A stretch of DNA of 64,000 nucleotides from Okapia johnstoni (GCA_024291935.2 CM044310.1:82582713-82646712), one strand, 5' to 3'; numbered from the stretch's first letter, positions 23,001-40,615 are shown. Notes: generated from the sequence alone by a model not told the origin. Translations and numbers: made by a program.

Positions 23001-25811
23001 TTTAGTATGATAGTTCCAAACTTATTCTTTCTTCATGTATTCTTTAAAAGAGGGAAAAACCACATCCTTTTTATTTTTGGATAATGCTTTTTAAATGTTT
23101 TATAACTTTCACTTTGGCTGGTCTGGTTGTCTAACATGACAACTACTATTAATGAGTTCAAGTTCCCTCTTACTTGTGCTAATGCAAGTCAGAAAAAAGT
23201 TACTGCTCCTTGTGTAGTTCACTTTGAAATATGGTTCATAATAACTGTTGTTAAATTGCCCACAACCTTCTTATAAACCAAAGTAGTTGGTTTAACTGTG
23301 TACTGTCTCCGAAATGATTTTCAAAAAACCTTTTGTAATCAAATTGATTTGAAATATGGTGTCCTAATGCCTTCCATATAGTAATTTAGTTTTGTCTTGG
23401 AATATTCCATTAGCACTGGTAGTTTTTATTTTAAATTGTGACATGGATTGTTAAGCTGGAGAATCAATCCAGCAGGACTTGTTGGCGTATACTAATAATT
23501 AAGATTCAAAGAATTTTTTAATTTTGATATTTGAAGGCATAATTTGTTGGAGCTAAAAAAAAATTCTTTTCAAAACAGAATTGCCATACTTTAAAAATAA
23601 TTCTGACCAGAAATATTTAAATACATTTGAAAAAGAACAGTGCAACTTCACTTTTTTAGGAGTTGCTTTTTGACCATCTCATCCTACCTGGAGCAACAGA
23701 AATAATGCCTGTGAAATAAAGCCTATGCACTTTACTCCTAAAGACCTGTTCAGAATTTATGTATTCCTCTTTTTGTTATTGTTTTGTCTTTTTAAACACA
23801 CAACCATATTTCATCACCTGGCTTCTCAGAACTGATTAGAAATAATAAGCTGGAAAGCTGTAAAAGAAGTCAAGTGCATGTTGCAGGAAACCACAGAAAA
23901 TGGCTGATGGCAAGGGAAAATGGTAGAGTGTAAATCAAGAGAAGACAGATGCAAGAACTCAGAAAGAGCATAATATAAAACCTCTTAGCAAAGAGACAAA
24001 CATCTTTTCATAGTGACAGCCACATACAATGATTTACATTTATGTCGATAACTCAGTGCTCAAGATAAAAATGAGACTATTTCCTTGTTGAAAAATGCTG
24101 ACATTTAAAAAGAATTTTAGTCTTCAATAACAAATACTGCATTTGGGAACTTTTAAGGAGTAGAGCCAAATTAAGGTTTGGGTCATTGTTTGGGTAGCTC
24201 ACCTCAGGAGTTTTGTTTATATGGTGCCAAGATAAGGGTTTCCACAGGTGTCATATAAGTGGCAAATGTAAATTGATACTGTTTCTGCTGAAGTAGTGCC
24301 CTCAAGTGGAATTAAGACAAACACATTATAGAAAAAGAGAGAACCATTTTATGCTACGTGCCCTATACTAAATGTTGTGCATATATTTCAGTGATGTTGA
24401 TTTGAAGAACAGCAGAGCCCTTTACCCTGTCTTGGGCAGTCTTCATGCCTCATTCTAGCTTGTAGAGGGTCTTTTTATTAATAAAAACTTTACATTATAG
24501 AAAAACCTCATTAACTACTGATGTGTTATAAAAGAAATATTATTCTGTGTGTAGATTTGCCAGGTTATGTATTTAATCATTAAGTTAAATGGCTAAACTT
24601 AAAATTTGGTTCTTTAGTTTTAGAAATATTTATTTTTTAACGCCAAGAATAAAATAGATGAATATGATATTGCTGTCACCTGCTGCTGTTATCCTGAATA
24701 ATGGAAATGGATATCACCTCCTCATGGGAGGATGGAATAAATACTGTATTTAGAAACCCAATAGCCACATGCATGTGACAGAGAATACCTAAGAACCATT
24801 GTTTTCAGTAAGATTAACATAATGAATTAAGGTCTTTACTTGAATTGATGAAATTGTATAGTTTTAAACCTGTGATTCAAGTAGGATTGAGAAGGCTATT
24901 TTAATTGTGAAAGATGAGTATCCTTATAAAAATTTCAAATGAAAATTTAAAAGTGAAAAAGAAACAATCTTTTCTTCCTAGTCTACATAGTTAAACTTGT
25001 GGTATAAAATCATTTTATGCTTGATACTATGCTGCAGTTATATGTCTTCCTTATGTAGTAGTCCAAGTTTTGATGGTTACAAAATTGATTTTTAAGACAT
25101 TGTTAATATAAGCAGATTTATAATATCTGATGTTTATGATTGAGAGAGATTAAATGATAACTATGATTAATATGATTAACATTTGCCTATTAAGGACAAA
25201 ATGTGTAAGATTAAGAAAATGAAGCTGAGTGAGATAAAATGTTCCATTATCAAAATATGGCACACAGATAAATGAATTGTGGTTGAAGTTTCAGAATGTG
25301 ATTTGATGATATTTTTATTGATAAAAATGTTCAGTATAATAATTGTGATGGGTAACTTTTTACTTAAACTACTTGTGTAGAAATAATAGCCTTTTTGATT
25401 TGTTTGTTTTGCCCATACGGCAGCTTATTCATTTAAGTTAGGCAGAGTCTATTTTACTTTTTAAAGTTTAAAAATAACAATATTTATATAAGATTATATT
25501 TTACTAGAATCTGAGTTCATAAATTTCAGTGCCTTGGAAACAAACATTATTGTATTGTCTTTGGAGATAATTTACAATCGAATCTCCTTTGTTAAATATG
25601 CAAGATTACAGTAGATACAAGTAATATAATATGTCTTTTAACCTCTTAAGATATTTTTGAAAGTATATCATTATGTGTATGTGTGTGTGTTTTTAATAGC
25701 TGAATGAAGAATTTAAAAAGTCTTTGACCTTAATTTTAGGTCATGTAGAGTGAAGTGTAAAGTTTCTCTTTGCTTGTCCTCCAGGCATTTTGATTTGCTG
25801 TCTTTTTACAG
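20089..25811 (+). other. CYLD: CYLD 5' intron
   Basis: This AT-rich intron holds only one clear repeat, a Bov SINE/BovB tail at about 22758-22890. The rest has no recognisable transposon, which contrasts with the crowded intron after 30217. A short alternative non-coding exon, as reported for human CYLD, could lie here but I cannot place it. Confidence 0.65.
22758..22890 (-). repeat. Bov SINE / BovB tail fragment
   Basis: Reads gctcagctgtgtctgactct ... ttgccatttccttctcc in antisense, without the tRNA head. Confidence 0.75.
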
Positions 25812-30111
<4,300 letters not shown>

Positions 30112-30217
30112 GATAATCCTATTGGCAACTGGGATGGAAGATTTGATGGAGTGCAGCTTTGTAGTTTTGCAAGTGTTGAAAGTACACTTCTCTTGCATAT
30201 CAATGACATCATCCCAG
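30112..30217 (+). CDS. CYLD: CYLD third coding exon (residues 270-304)
   Basis: A 106-nt exon lies between acceptor AATTTCTAG (30111) and donor GTATGT (30218). It encodes [20 protein letters not shown], then [15 protein letters not shown] plus one base, which finishes the second CAP-Gly domain (GNWDG is the equivalent of the GKNDG signature). It ends in phase 1. In human CYLD the next exon is an alternatively used 9-nt mini-exon followed by the large linker exon. I could not find either before position 64000. Confidence 0.95.
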
Positions 30218-32099
30218 GTATGTTTTCTTTGTGTTGTATATATTGTTAAGGCAGAGCTTCTAAGACATATTTAGTTATGAGGATATAAATATAAGCTTCA
30301 AGATGCATTTTTGGAACTTGACTTTTATGTTATGGAATTGTTATTACATAGGATATCTTTCCTTACCCCCAAATAAAAATACTTAAAGATTTTCGTTTCT
30401 AAAAGTATGTGAGTGTGGGGTGCCTTTTATTTGTTATCATTCATTGTTTCATTACTTGTCTATTTTAACCCTTTCTGATAATTGCATAAGTCAGAAAATA
30501 TAATAGACTGCTACCTGTTTGGGTGAGAGCCTGGTTTCAACTAGAAGCCTTTTAGTAGAAGTTGGTCATTTTAATATAATCTAATATCTTGTTGAGAGGA
30601 TTCTTGCTGGATACCTCATGAGATCTCTTCCAGTTTCAAGGTGGTATAATTGATCTGACTTCATGACTGTAATCAGAAACAGATCACTCAACTTTTACAT
30701 CTTAAAAATAATCTTAAGCAACCTTTATTTTACCTCAAACAAGTAGCACCTAATGGCTGCTGTCAACTAATCGATAAATTCTTATAGTTAGCATCAGCAT
30801 CACATTTTCCCTGCTCTTAGTAGAAGTCCAGTTAGAAGCTAGTCTACTGGTAGTATGTTAATGATGAAACATACAGAGGCAATCCAAGTTGGCGATTTTC
30901 ATTGAACATTATGCAACTATGAATTGTTAGAAAGCCTGCATTGAATAGCCACAAATTATGAATTTCTTAATTGGATGACATGACTTCTACATTCTTGACA
31001 AAGTAGTAAGGTAGGTCTTAATTATCCCCATTTTGCTGATTGAAAAAAGCTGGGGCTTAGATAGGGATAAGATTTGCTAGGATCAACTAAGATCCTACTT
31101 GATTTTGGTAGAGCCAGAATTCAAATCCAGGCTTGTCTAATTATAAAGCTCTGCCCTTTTCAATACCTCCTCACCTCAAGTCCTGTGTGTTGACTTTGGA
31201 TATGAAGATTTGTATAGAAGAACATGCTTGTCAGCCTCACATGTATACTTGGGAATATTGTTTCTGTGGAGATGTATTTTGTCTCTGAGTCTTAAAAGCT
31301 GACTTTTACTATATCAAGAATCACAACTGAACAAAATGGTTTGGGTTTTTTTTGCTACCAGTGTTATTGCTGATTTTGACATAGGACACTTTTGAGTACC
31401 CCACAGGTCATTTCAGGTCTTCAGTTTGTTTTTTTGTAAAAATGAAAGGGTTAATTAATACTAGATGATTCTTGAGATTCCTTCTAGCCTGTATGCTTTG
31501 CCACTCCTAATTCCCTGTTGACTTGGCAAGTAATAAATGCTTGTTTTGCTGAGTTAGGAAATGCTTTCTACGTTAGATTTTAGCCTTGCAACAAGAATAT
31601 ATTAATTTAGTTGGAGAAATGAGATTCAAATGATAACTTTGTTTCAGTTTTGCTTTGTAAAAGTCTGACATACTGTATTTTACTTGATTTCTTTAAAATC
31701 AGGTTTTAATTTCTTACACATGGCTATTTCTTACACAAAGCTATTTCTTTGTTTCCCTTTGGGAATGAATGCTTTATATTCAAGGGGAGGCGTACATGTG
31801 CTTGATATTTTATCTAGTAATATTTAATTTACCTTTTCTTGCCTGCTTATAGAAAAACATAATTTGTGATATTATAAATTGAAATACCTTTTGATGTTTC
31901 AATAAATGTTTATTGTCTAAAAATCAGTTTTCCAAAGGCTTGTTCCTTCATCAAATATTATTAGACTCTTACTTAGGATTTTTTTTTTTTTTGGTGTTGA
32001 GGATATAGTAGGAAACAAAACAGATAAAAGTTCTTCTGAAATGGAGCTTTTATTGTAGAGAGTGAAGACAGATAATGAATGAGATATATGGTCAATTAG

Positions 32100-32320
32100 G
32101 GGCTTCCCAAGTGGCTCAGTGGTAAAGAATCCACCTGCAAATGCAGGAGATGCTGGAGACGTGGGTTCCATTGCTGGGTCAGGAAGATCCCCTGGAGAAG
32201 GAAATGGCAACCCACTCCAGTATTCTTGCCTGGGAAATCCCATGGACAGAGGAGCCTGGCAGGCTACAGTCTATGGGGTCACAAAGTTTCGGACATGACT
32301 TAGCGACTAAATAACCACAG
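32100..32320 (+). repeat. Bov-tA SINE with target duplication
   Basis: Complete sense SINE bounded by the perfect 11-bp repeat TGGTCAATTAG (32089-32099 and 32321-32331). Confidence 0.92.
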
Positions 32321-32416
32321 TGGTCAATTAGATGCTGAATGAGGCAAGGTAAGGGGAAAGGGTGTGCTGGGGTGTGAAGGGTGGGATTTTGATTTTACTT
32401 TATATAGAGTAGTCCC

Positions 32417-34308
32417 TTGGAGGTGGGGTATCTCTTCATGGCTGCTCCAGCAAAGGGCAGCCACTGCTCCTTACCTTGGACGTGGGGTATCTCCTCAGGG
32501 CCTCTGCTCCTGACCTTGGACCAAAGAAAAGCAAAAAGAGATAAGAAAGCCTTCCTCAGTGATCAGTGCAAAGAAATAGAACGGGAAAGACTAGAAATCT
32601 CTTCAGGAAAATTAGAAGATACCAAAGGAACATTTCATGCAAAGATGAGCTCAATAAAGGACAGAAATGGCAGGGACCTAACAGAAGCAGAAGATATTAA
32701 GAAGAGGTGGCAAGAATACACAGAAGAACTGTACAGAAAAAGATCTTCATGACCCAGATAATCATGATGGTGTGATCACTCACCTAGAGCCAGACATCCT
32801 GGAATGTGAAGTCAAGTGGGCCTTAGGAAGCATGACTATAAACAAAGCTAGTGGAGGTGATAGAATTCCAGTTGAGCTCTTTCAAATCCTCAAAGATGAT
32901 GCTGTGAAAGTGCTGCACTCAATATGCCAGCAAATTTGGAAAACTCAGCAGTGGCCACAGGATTGGAAAAGGTCAGTTTTCATTCTAATCCCAAGGAAAG
33001 GCAATGCCAAAGAATGTTCAAACTTCCACACAATTGCACTCATCTTACATGCTAGCAAAGTAATGCTCAAAATTCTCCAAGCCAGGCTTTAACAGTACAT
33101 GAACCATGAACTTCCAGATGTTCGAGCTGGTTTTAGAAAAAGCAGAGGAACCAGAGATCAAATTGCCAACATCTGCTGGATCATTGAAAAAGCATGAGTT
33201 CCAGAAAAACATCTACTTCTGCTTTATTGACTATGCCAAAGCCTTTGACTGTGTGGATCACAATAAACTGTGGAAAATTCTTCAAGAGATGGGAATACCA
33301 GACCACCTGACCTGCCTCTTGAGAAATCTTTATGCAGGTCGGGAAGCAACAGTTAGAACTGGACATGGAACAACAGACTGGTTCCAAATAGGAAAAGGAG
33401 TACGTCAAGGCTGTATATTGTCACCCTGCTTATTTAACTTATATGCAGAGTATATCATGAGAAATGCTGGGCTGGATGAAGCACAAGCTGGAATCAAGAT
33501 TGCCGGGAGAAATATCAATAACCTCAGGTATGCAGATGATACCACCCTTATGGCAGAAAGTGAAGAACTAAAGAGCCTCTTGATGAAAGCGAAAGAGGAG
33601 AGTGAAAAAGTTGGCTTAAAGCTCAACATTCAGAAAACTAAGATCATGGCATCCGGTCCCATCCCTTCATGGCCAATAGATAGGGAAACAGTGGAAACAG
33701 TGGCTGACTTTATTTTTCTGGGCTCCAAAATCACTGCAGATGGTGACTGCAGCCATGAAATTAAAAAACACTTACTCCTGGGAAGGAAAGTTATGACATA
33801 TTAAAAAGCCTATTAAAAAGCAGAGACATTACTTTGCCAACAAAGGTCCGTCTATTCAAGGCTATAGTTTTTCTGTTGGTCATGTATGGATGTGAGAGTT
33901 GGACTATAAAGAAAGCTGAGCACCAAAGAATTGATGCTTTTGAACTGTGGTGTTGGAGAAGACTCTTGAGAGTGCCTTGGACAGCAAGGAGATCCAACCT
34001 GTCCATTCTAAAGGAGATCAGTCTTGGGTGTTCATTGGAAGGACTGATGTTGAAGCTGAAACTCCAATTCTTGGGCCACCTGATGTGAATAACTGACTCA
34101 TTGGAAAAGACCCTGATGCTGGGAAAGATTGAGGGCAGGAGGAGAAGGGGATGACAGAGGATGAGATGGTTGGATGGCATCACCAACTCAATGGACATGA
34201 GTTTGAGTAAACTCTGGGAGTTGGTGATGGACAGGGAGGCCTGGCATGTTGCAGTCCATGGGTTGCAAAGAGTCGGACACGGCTGAGCGTCTAAACTGAA
34301 CTGAACTG
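32417..34308 (+). mobile_element. BovB (RTE-clade) LINE, 5'-truncated, with target duplication
   Basis: This non-LTR retrotransposon copy carries most of the reverse-transcriptase ORF. In order it shows the HLEPDIL linker, QICQQIWKT-like RT palm-finger sequence, DYAKAFDCVDHNKLW, GVRQGCILSPCLFNLY and the catalytic NNLRYADDTTLMAE (RT box with YADD, near 33515-33560). The C-terminal part follows. The frame is broken by stops at about 32750 and 33090 and a frameshift near 33800, so it is inactive. The 3' tail is an ACTGA-type microsatellite (near 34294-34308). An exact 11-bp duplication AGAGTAGTCCC (32406-32416, 34309-34319) defines both ends. Sense with CYLD. Confidence 0.92.
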
Positions 34309-34739
34309 AGAGTAGTCCCACTGAGTCTCTCTAATGTGTCGACATTTGAGCTCTTGACATGAAGGAGATTTGAGGGCTTGGCCAGCTTGAGGAATAGCAA
34401 GGGGTTCATTGTGGCTTGAGTGAGGGACAATGATAGGAGAGGTAGTGAAGCTGGACCATGCAGGGCCAAGTGGACTGGTGTATGGATTCTTGGCTTTACT
34501 CTAGGGAGTTGGGGAGTGAATGTGGATTTTGCGCGAAGGACATCTTACATAACTTCCATTTAAAAATGACCGCCCTGGCTGCAAATTAGAAGGCAGAAAC
34601 AGGGAAATCAGGAGGGGGGCTGTTGCAATTATCCATATGAGAGACAGAAGACGGTGGCTTTGATTGGATTGGTGTGTAATAGCTTGTTTAGTTTGGCCTG
34701 TTTTTTAAACTTAGAATAAATAGATCATAATGATTGTAT

Positions 34740-36500
34740 TCTTTAATGATTGCATTATTTACTTAAAGTATATTTTGAGATTCTTTCTGGTGAATGGTGG
34801 TATTAATAGGCTGTTTACCCTTACTGCTTCATAGTGTATTTCATTGTGTGAATACTTCATGATTTAATAACCCATTCTGATGTCAATGGTTGTTTGGGTT
34901 TTGAGTATTTCTGTATCCTCTTTAACACTTGGTACCCATTAAAATTTTTGCCAATCTGATGCCTTCGAGAAATGGTATCTTAGGGTGGTTTTAATCGTAG
35001 TTCCCTCATCACAAGTAGGGTTGAATAATTTTCATATGTTTATGGAAAATTTATGTCCTCTATTAAATACTTGGTTGTGTCTTTCCTCAGTTTTCTGTTG
35101 ATTTGTCTGTTTATTGATTTGTGAGTTCTTTATTTTAAAATTTTAATAAAATATTTTTTCAACATTTTATTATGAAATTTCAAACATAGAAAAGTTGGAA
35201 AAATTTTATACTGAACATCCCTATTCCTACCACCTAGTTTCTACAATTAACATGTTTGTTTAATGCTTGCTTTATCATATTTATGCATCCCTCTATCCAT
35301 GCACTTCTCCATCTTTTTTTTGTAATGCATTGCAAAATAAGTTACAGACCTCAGTACACTTCATCCTGAATACTTCAGTATGCATATAATTAACTAGAGA
35401 TAAGTATTTTTTTCCTTTTGAGATGAAAGACCATATGGTAATAAAATATACATTGTATCATTGGCGTTTTGACCAATGCAAAAACCCTTGAGTTTAGTAA
35501 CTATCAAGTTACTGAAATAATTTTTAATAAGAAATGCGTTTGCATATCTCAATTCACAATGATGAAACAGTATAGTAGGATGTGTCTCGTTTCCGTTCTG
35601 TCTCCTCTGCTCTAGTTGCCTGCTCAGTCCACTCCTTGCCACCCACCAGTAGCTATTTTTATTAGTTTCTTGTGTATCTTTCAAGAGTTTCTTTATACAG
35701 TATAAATACATATTCTTCCTTCCCTTTTTAGGCATGAAGGATAATATTTATTCTGCACGTGCTTTATTCTCTTTACTTTTTATCTTGGAAGTCTTTGTAT
35801 ATCTGAGGTTCTCATTATTTATAGTACATATTTCTCGTTGGTATTGTGGTTCCCTCATTTATTGATTCTTATTAATAGGTATTTGTATTGTTTCTAAATT
35901 TATACTATTATACGCAATGTTGCACTAACCTCATACATATATATTTTCTACATGTGCTAGCTTACCTGTAGGATAAGTTCCCAGAAGTGGGTTTGTTTAC
36001 TGAAAAGCTGCATGCATTTGTATTGTTCTAGATACTGCTAAATTGCTTTTGGTAGTCGATGTAACAATTTGTATTCCTGCCAACAGAGTGTAAGGGTGAT
36101 TTATTTTTTATTTTGCTCTTTACTTATTTATTTTTTACTGAATAGTTGACTTACAGTGTTATGTTTCTGGAATACAGCAGAATGATTCAGTTTTACATAT
36201 GTTTTTGTGTATGTGTGTGTGTACACACTCATATTCTTTTCATTATGTATTATTACAGGATAATGAATATAGTTCCCTGTGCTCTACAGTAGGACCTTGT
36301 TGTTTATCTGTTTTATATAGTAATGTGTATATGTTAATCCCAAACTCCTAATTAATCCCTTTCTCACCCCCTTTCCCCTTTGGTAACCATAAGTTTGTTT
36401 TCTATGTCTGTGGGTCTGTTTCTGTTTTGCATTTGTGTCATATTTTAGATTCTGTGTATAAGTGATACCATATCATAGGTGTCTTTTTCTTTCTGATTTG
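34740..36500 (-). repeat. L1 3' region mosaics
   Basis: Antisense L1-like sequence. Landmarks are tttcaacattttattatgaa (35157), ataagttcccagaagtgggt (35970), and attttttactgaatagttgac through gttccctgtgctctacag (36120-36300). Several L1 fragments appear to be joined. Boundaries are approximate. Confidence 0.5.
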
Positions 36501-37366
36501 TTAGGCTGATACAAAAGTAATTGAGGTTTCAGACTGAATTTCAAATTGTTATGCTGCTGCTAAGTTGCTTCAGTCATGTCCAACTCTGTGCGACTCCATA
36601 GACTGAAGCCCACCAGGCTCCCCCGTCCCTAGGATTCTCCAGGCAATAACACTGGAGTGGGTTGCCATTTCTTTCTCCAATGCATGAAAGTGAAAAGTGA
36701 AAGTGAAGTCGCTCAGTCGTGTCCGACTCTTAGCGATCCCATGGACTGCAGCCTACCAGGCTCCTCTGTCCGTGGGATTCTCCAGGCAAGAGTACTGGAG
36801 TGGGTTGCCACATTATAACTAGCCTCAAACACATCTCTTTGAATCAAAGTAGGAACCTTTACAATCAACACATTTTTGCCAACAAGAAGTAAGTTTGCTT
36901 ACTCCTGTAGCATAAAAATCTGAGCTTCAGGATTTGAGGAACTCTTGGAAAGCATTTTCTATCTCCTGCTGGCTGTGGAAGCATTTTGCCAGCAAAAAGT
37001 TGTCAAGATGATTGAAAAAGTGGTAGTCGGTTGGTGAGAAGTCAGGTGAATGTGGCAGATGAGGCAAAACTTTGTAACCCAATTGGTTCAACTTTTGAAG
37101 CACTGGTTGTGTGACCTGCGGTCAGGCATTGTTGTGGAGAAGAACTGGGCCCTTTCTGTTGACCAATACTGTCTGCAGACATTGTATTTTTTGGTGCATC
37201 TCATTGATTTGCTGAGCATACTTCTCAGATGTAATGGTTTTGCTGGGATTCAGAAAGTTGTAGTGGATCAGATCCATAACAGACCACCAAACAGTGACCT
37301 TGACCTTTTTTCGGTGCAGTTTGGCTTTGCAAAGTGCTTTGAAGCTTTTTCTCGGTCTAACCACTG
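36501..37366 (-). mobile_element. Mariner (Hsmar1-like) transposon remnant, interrupted by BOV-A2
   Basis: The left end TTAGGCTGATACAAAAGTAA at 36501 resembles the Hsmar1/MADE1 terminal inverted repeat. After the SINE insert, the minus strand encodes the C-terminal half of a mariner transposase. The open segment 37122-37364 contains KVKVTVWWSVMDLIHYNFLN and EKYAQQINEMHQKIQCLQ, and ends LLHNNA, where the family has the second catalytic Asp (HDNA) and here has Asn. The N-terminal DNA-binding half and the right terminal repeat are missing. Inactive fossil. Confidence 0.82.
36549..36812 (-). repeat. BOV-A2 SINE (two-monomer), antisense
   Basis: Two consecutive monomers, each running from a tgtccaactct/tgtccgactct start to ggagtgggttgcca, are joined by a short aaagtgaaaagtgaaagtga linker. 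This is the BOV-A2 arrangement without a tRNA head. It lies inside the mariner remnant. Confidence 0.85.
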
Positions 37367-37592
37367 AGCTGTACTTTCTATTCTGTCTGTTAGTGCTTCA
37401 GCACCACATTATTTTAATGATTCTTCACATTTTCATTGCTCTTCTCAGTTTTCTAGATTGTCTTCTAAAACTTTAATAATTTTTCTTTTCACATTTAAGT
37501 TGATAATATACCTAGATATGATCTTGTGTAGGATATGAGGTTTGTATTCCTAATTTTCTCTACCGTGCTTGCTGAGTATAAATGAAGTTTAT

Positions 37593-37628
37593 CATATATA
37601 TATATACACACACACACACATATATATA
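37593..37628. repeat. TA/CA microsatellite
   Basis: An alternating run of (AT)n, (AC)n and (AT)n. Confidence 0.9.
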
Positions 37629-38019
37629 GGGATCTTTCTGTGTCATAGCTTTAGAAGAAATCTAATAGCTGTAAGAGTATATTTCCCTTTTTGTTCCTTT
37701 TCTTAATGAGTGTCGTGGTTGTTTTTGGTCCTTGAGTCTTCAGTGTATATTTAACAGTCAGCTTCTCAAATATTACAAGAGAGTTCTGTTGGGATTTTTA
37801 TTGGAGTTGCACTTAAACTGTGGAACAATTTGAGGAAAATTGACATTTCTGTTATATTGAAACTTTTGATATGTGAACATTGTATAGCCTTTCATTTATT
37901 TAATATTTTTAGTAAAATTTTATAATTTTCTCCATTTCTTGCATGTTTGCTGATACATTATCAAGTAAAACATATTTTCTAATAGTTTTTTGATGATATG
38001 TAGAAATTAGTTATAAAAA

Positions 38020-39960
38020 CAGTTGTATTGAGATATAATTCACTAGTTTAAACTATACAACTCAGCGTATTTTAGTGTATTTACAGATGTGTGCAGTTAT
38101 CATAGCAATCAATAGGGGAACATTTTATCAGCTTACAAAGAAACCTTGTACCTTTTAGCCATAACTACCTAATTTCTTCATCCTCCTCTGTCCTAAGCAA
38201 CTGCCAGTCTACTTTTGTTTCTGTATGTTTGCCTATTGTAGACATTTCATATAAACAGAATAACATAAGATGTAACTTTGTTCACTTCGCATAATATTTT
38301 CAGGGTTCATCCATGTTATAGCATATATCAGGACTTCATTCTTCTTAATGCATGAATAATATTCCATTGTATTAATATATCACAGTTTATCCATTCATCT
38401 GTCAATGGACATTTGGGTTCCCTCCATCTTTTGGCTATAATGTATTGATATAATGCTGCTACACACATTCCTGTACAGGTTTTTGTGTGGATGTATGCTT
38501 TTATTTCTCCTGGGTATATATCTAGGAATGGAATTGCTGGGTCGTGTGTAGCTCATGTTTAATCATGTATGTAATTGCCAGACTGTTTTCCAAAGTGGCC
38601 ACACCATTTTACAATTTATAGTGTTGTATGAGGATTCTGTATGACGACTTCCCTGGTGGCTCAGTCAGTAAAGAATTTGCCTGCAATAGGGGAGACCTGG
38701 GTTCAGTCCCTGGGTTGGAAACATCCCCTGGTGGAGGGCATGGCAACCCACTCCAGTATTCTTGCCTGGAGAATCCCTATGGACAGAGGAGCCTGATGGG
38801 CTGCAGTCTGTGGGGTCTCAAAGAGTTGGACACAACTGAGTGACTAAACACAGCACACAGGAGGATTCTGGTTTCTTCATGTTGTTGTTATTATTTAACC
38901 TTTTGATTCTAGCCATCCCATTGGTTATGAAGTAGTATCTCAGGTGACTTTTGTGTGCTGAGTTTTGTTATGAACAATCTCATCAAGATCTTTTATTCAC
39001 CATTTATCTGTAGATTAATTTTTTAGTAGTAAGTCATCTGCAAATACTGTTTTACCTCTTCGTTTTAATCCTTCTATCTTTCATTTTTGAAATATGGTTT
39101 GTTATTCTAGTATCCCTGTCAATACAGTATTGAATGGCATCTTCACCTTGCTCTTGATCTTAAAGTGAGTGCTTCCAGCATTTCACTGTGACTTATGATG
39201 CATCACAGGATTTTATTGTTGTTACAGTCGTTTATCAGGTTATAGAAGTTACCCACAATTCCCCAAGAGTTTTATCATGAGGGGATATTGAATTTTATCA
39301 AACTTTTTTCTTTATCTATTGAGATAGTCCTATGTTGCTTTTCTTTTAATCAGCTAATTTCCAGTTTGCTAATTTTTTCATGCTTTAAAATTTTAAAAAT
39401 ATTTGCATTGCATGTTTAAAACTTTTTTTACATGGTACCGTGGAATAGGCTTGTCCCAAGAAGGACCTGTTCCTTGGAAAGTGTTGGGGTAAAATTAAAA
39501 AAAAATTAAAAATGCACATTTAAATTAAAAAAATTTTGTTTGATAAAATACATATAACATAAAATTACCATCTTAATCCTTTTTACCTGTACAGCTGTTT
39601 GGTGGTATTAAATACATTCATAATTTTGTGTAACAATTATCACCATCTGTCTCCTTAACACTTTTCATCTTGTAAAACTCTATACCCATTAAACAATAAA
39701 CCCCCATCTCTCCCCTACCCTTAACCTCTGGCAGCCACTTTTCTCTTTCTGTCTCTATGATTTGGACTTCTTTAAGTACCTCTCATTTAAGTGGAATCAT
39801 ACAGTATTTGTCTTTTAATGATTGGTCACTCCACCCTCCCACTCTGTGGTAACTACCACTCTATTCTCTGTTTTTCTTAGTTTGTCCTTTTCAGATTACA
39901 TATATAAATGAGAATCATACGGTATTTGCTTTTCTCTTCAAAAAGTTAAAAATAGAATTA
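38020..39960 (-). repeat. L1 3' region fragments, split by a Bov-tA SINE
   Basis: Antisense L1 phrases: gagatataattcactagttt, catttatcc-type blocks, gtcaatggacatttgggttcc, ggaattgctgggtcgtgtg, and a second copy of the 28.4-kb type at 39520-39810. The SINE at 38640-38860 sits inside. Confidence 0.6.
38640..38860 (+). repeat. Bov-tA SINE with target duplication
   Basis: Sense SINE flanked by the perfect 10-bp repeat GAGGATTCTG (38630-38639 and 38861-38870). Confidence 0.9.
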
Positions 39961-40406
39961 TCATACAATCTAGCAAGCCCACTTCTAGAGGTATATCCGA
40001 AGGAAATGAAACAGAATCTCAAAAAGATAACTACACTTCCGTATTCATTACAACATTATTCACAGTAGCCAAGATTTGAAAGCAACCTAAATGTTCATCA
40101 GCAGATAAATGGATGAAGAAGATGTTGTGGAATATTATTTGGTCAGAAGGAGGAAGGAAACCCTGCCATTTAGGACAGTGCGAATGGACTGTGAGGGCAT
40201 TATGCTAAGTGAAATAAGGCAGAGAAAAAAGTCTTAACAGAGGATTCTCACTATCATTTACTCAAAAAGCCATATTTTGCCAGACCCCCCAGCCGCTGCC
40301 ACTCCCAAGTGGCCACTGTGGCAAGCGGCACAGCACGTGGGCAGAACCCCCCTCTCCTTGCAGGAGGGAGTGTACCCACCCCGCACTGGGGCCAAGCGCG
40401 CTCTTT

Positions 40407-40615
40407 GGGGCTTCCATGGTGGCTCACATGGTGGAGATTCTGCCAGCAATACAGGAGACCTGGGTTCAATCCCTGGGTTGAGAAGATCCTCTGGAGAAAA
40501 AAATGGCAACCCACTCCAGTATTCTTGCCTGAAGAATTCCATGGACAGAGGAGCCTGGCGGGCTACACAGTACATGGGGTCACAAAGAGTCGGACAAGAC
40601 TGAGCAGCTAACACT
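40407..40615 (+). repeat. Bov-tA SINE
   Basis: Sense SINE from ggggcttccatggtggctca to gactgagcagctaacactt. A GC-rich segment without known repeat features precedes it at 40270-40406. Confidence 0.88.

Larger units (their letters stand above)
31960..34680 (-). repeat. L2-like LINE, split by a SINE and a BovB
   Basis: L2-type phrases in antisense order (tgaggatatagtaggaaaca, agtgaagacagataatgaat, then accgccctggctgcaaatta after 34550) are interrupted by Bov-tA (32100-32320) and BovB (32417-34308). The duplications flanking both inserts show the L2 was there first. Confidence 0.5.

Noticed and set aside
39220..39232. Possible CYLD 9-nt mini-exon (TTATCAG before GT after an acceptor-like CAG)
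   Set aside because: The match to the expected mini-exon is partial, and it lies within L1-derived sequence. A 9-nt exon cannot be called on such a match.
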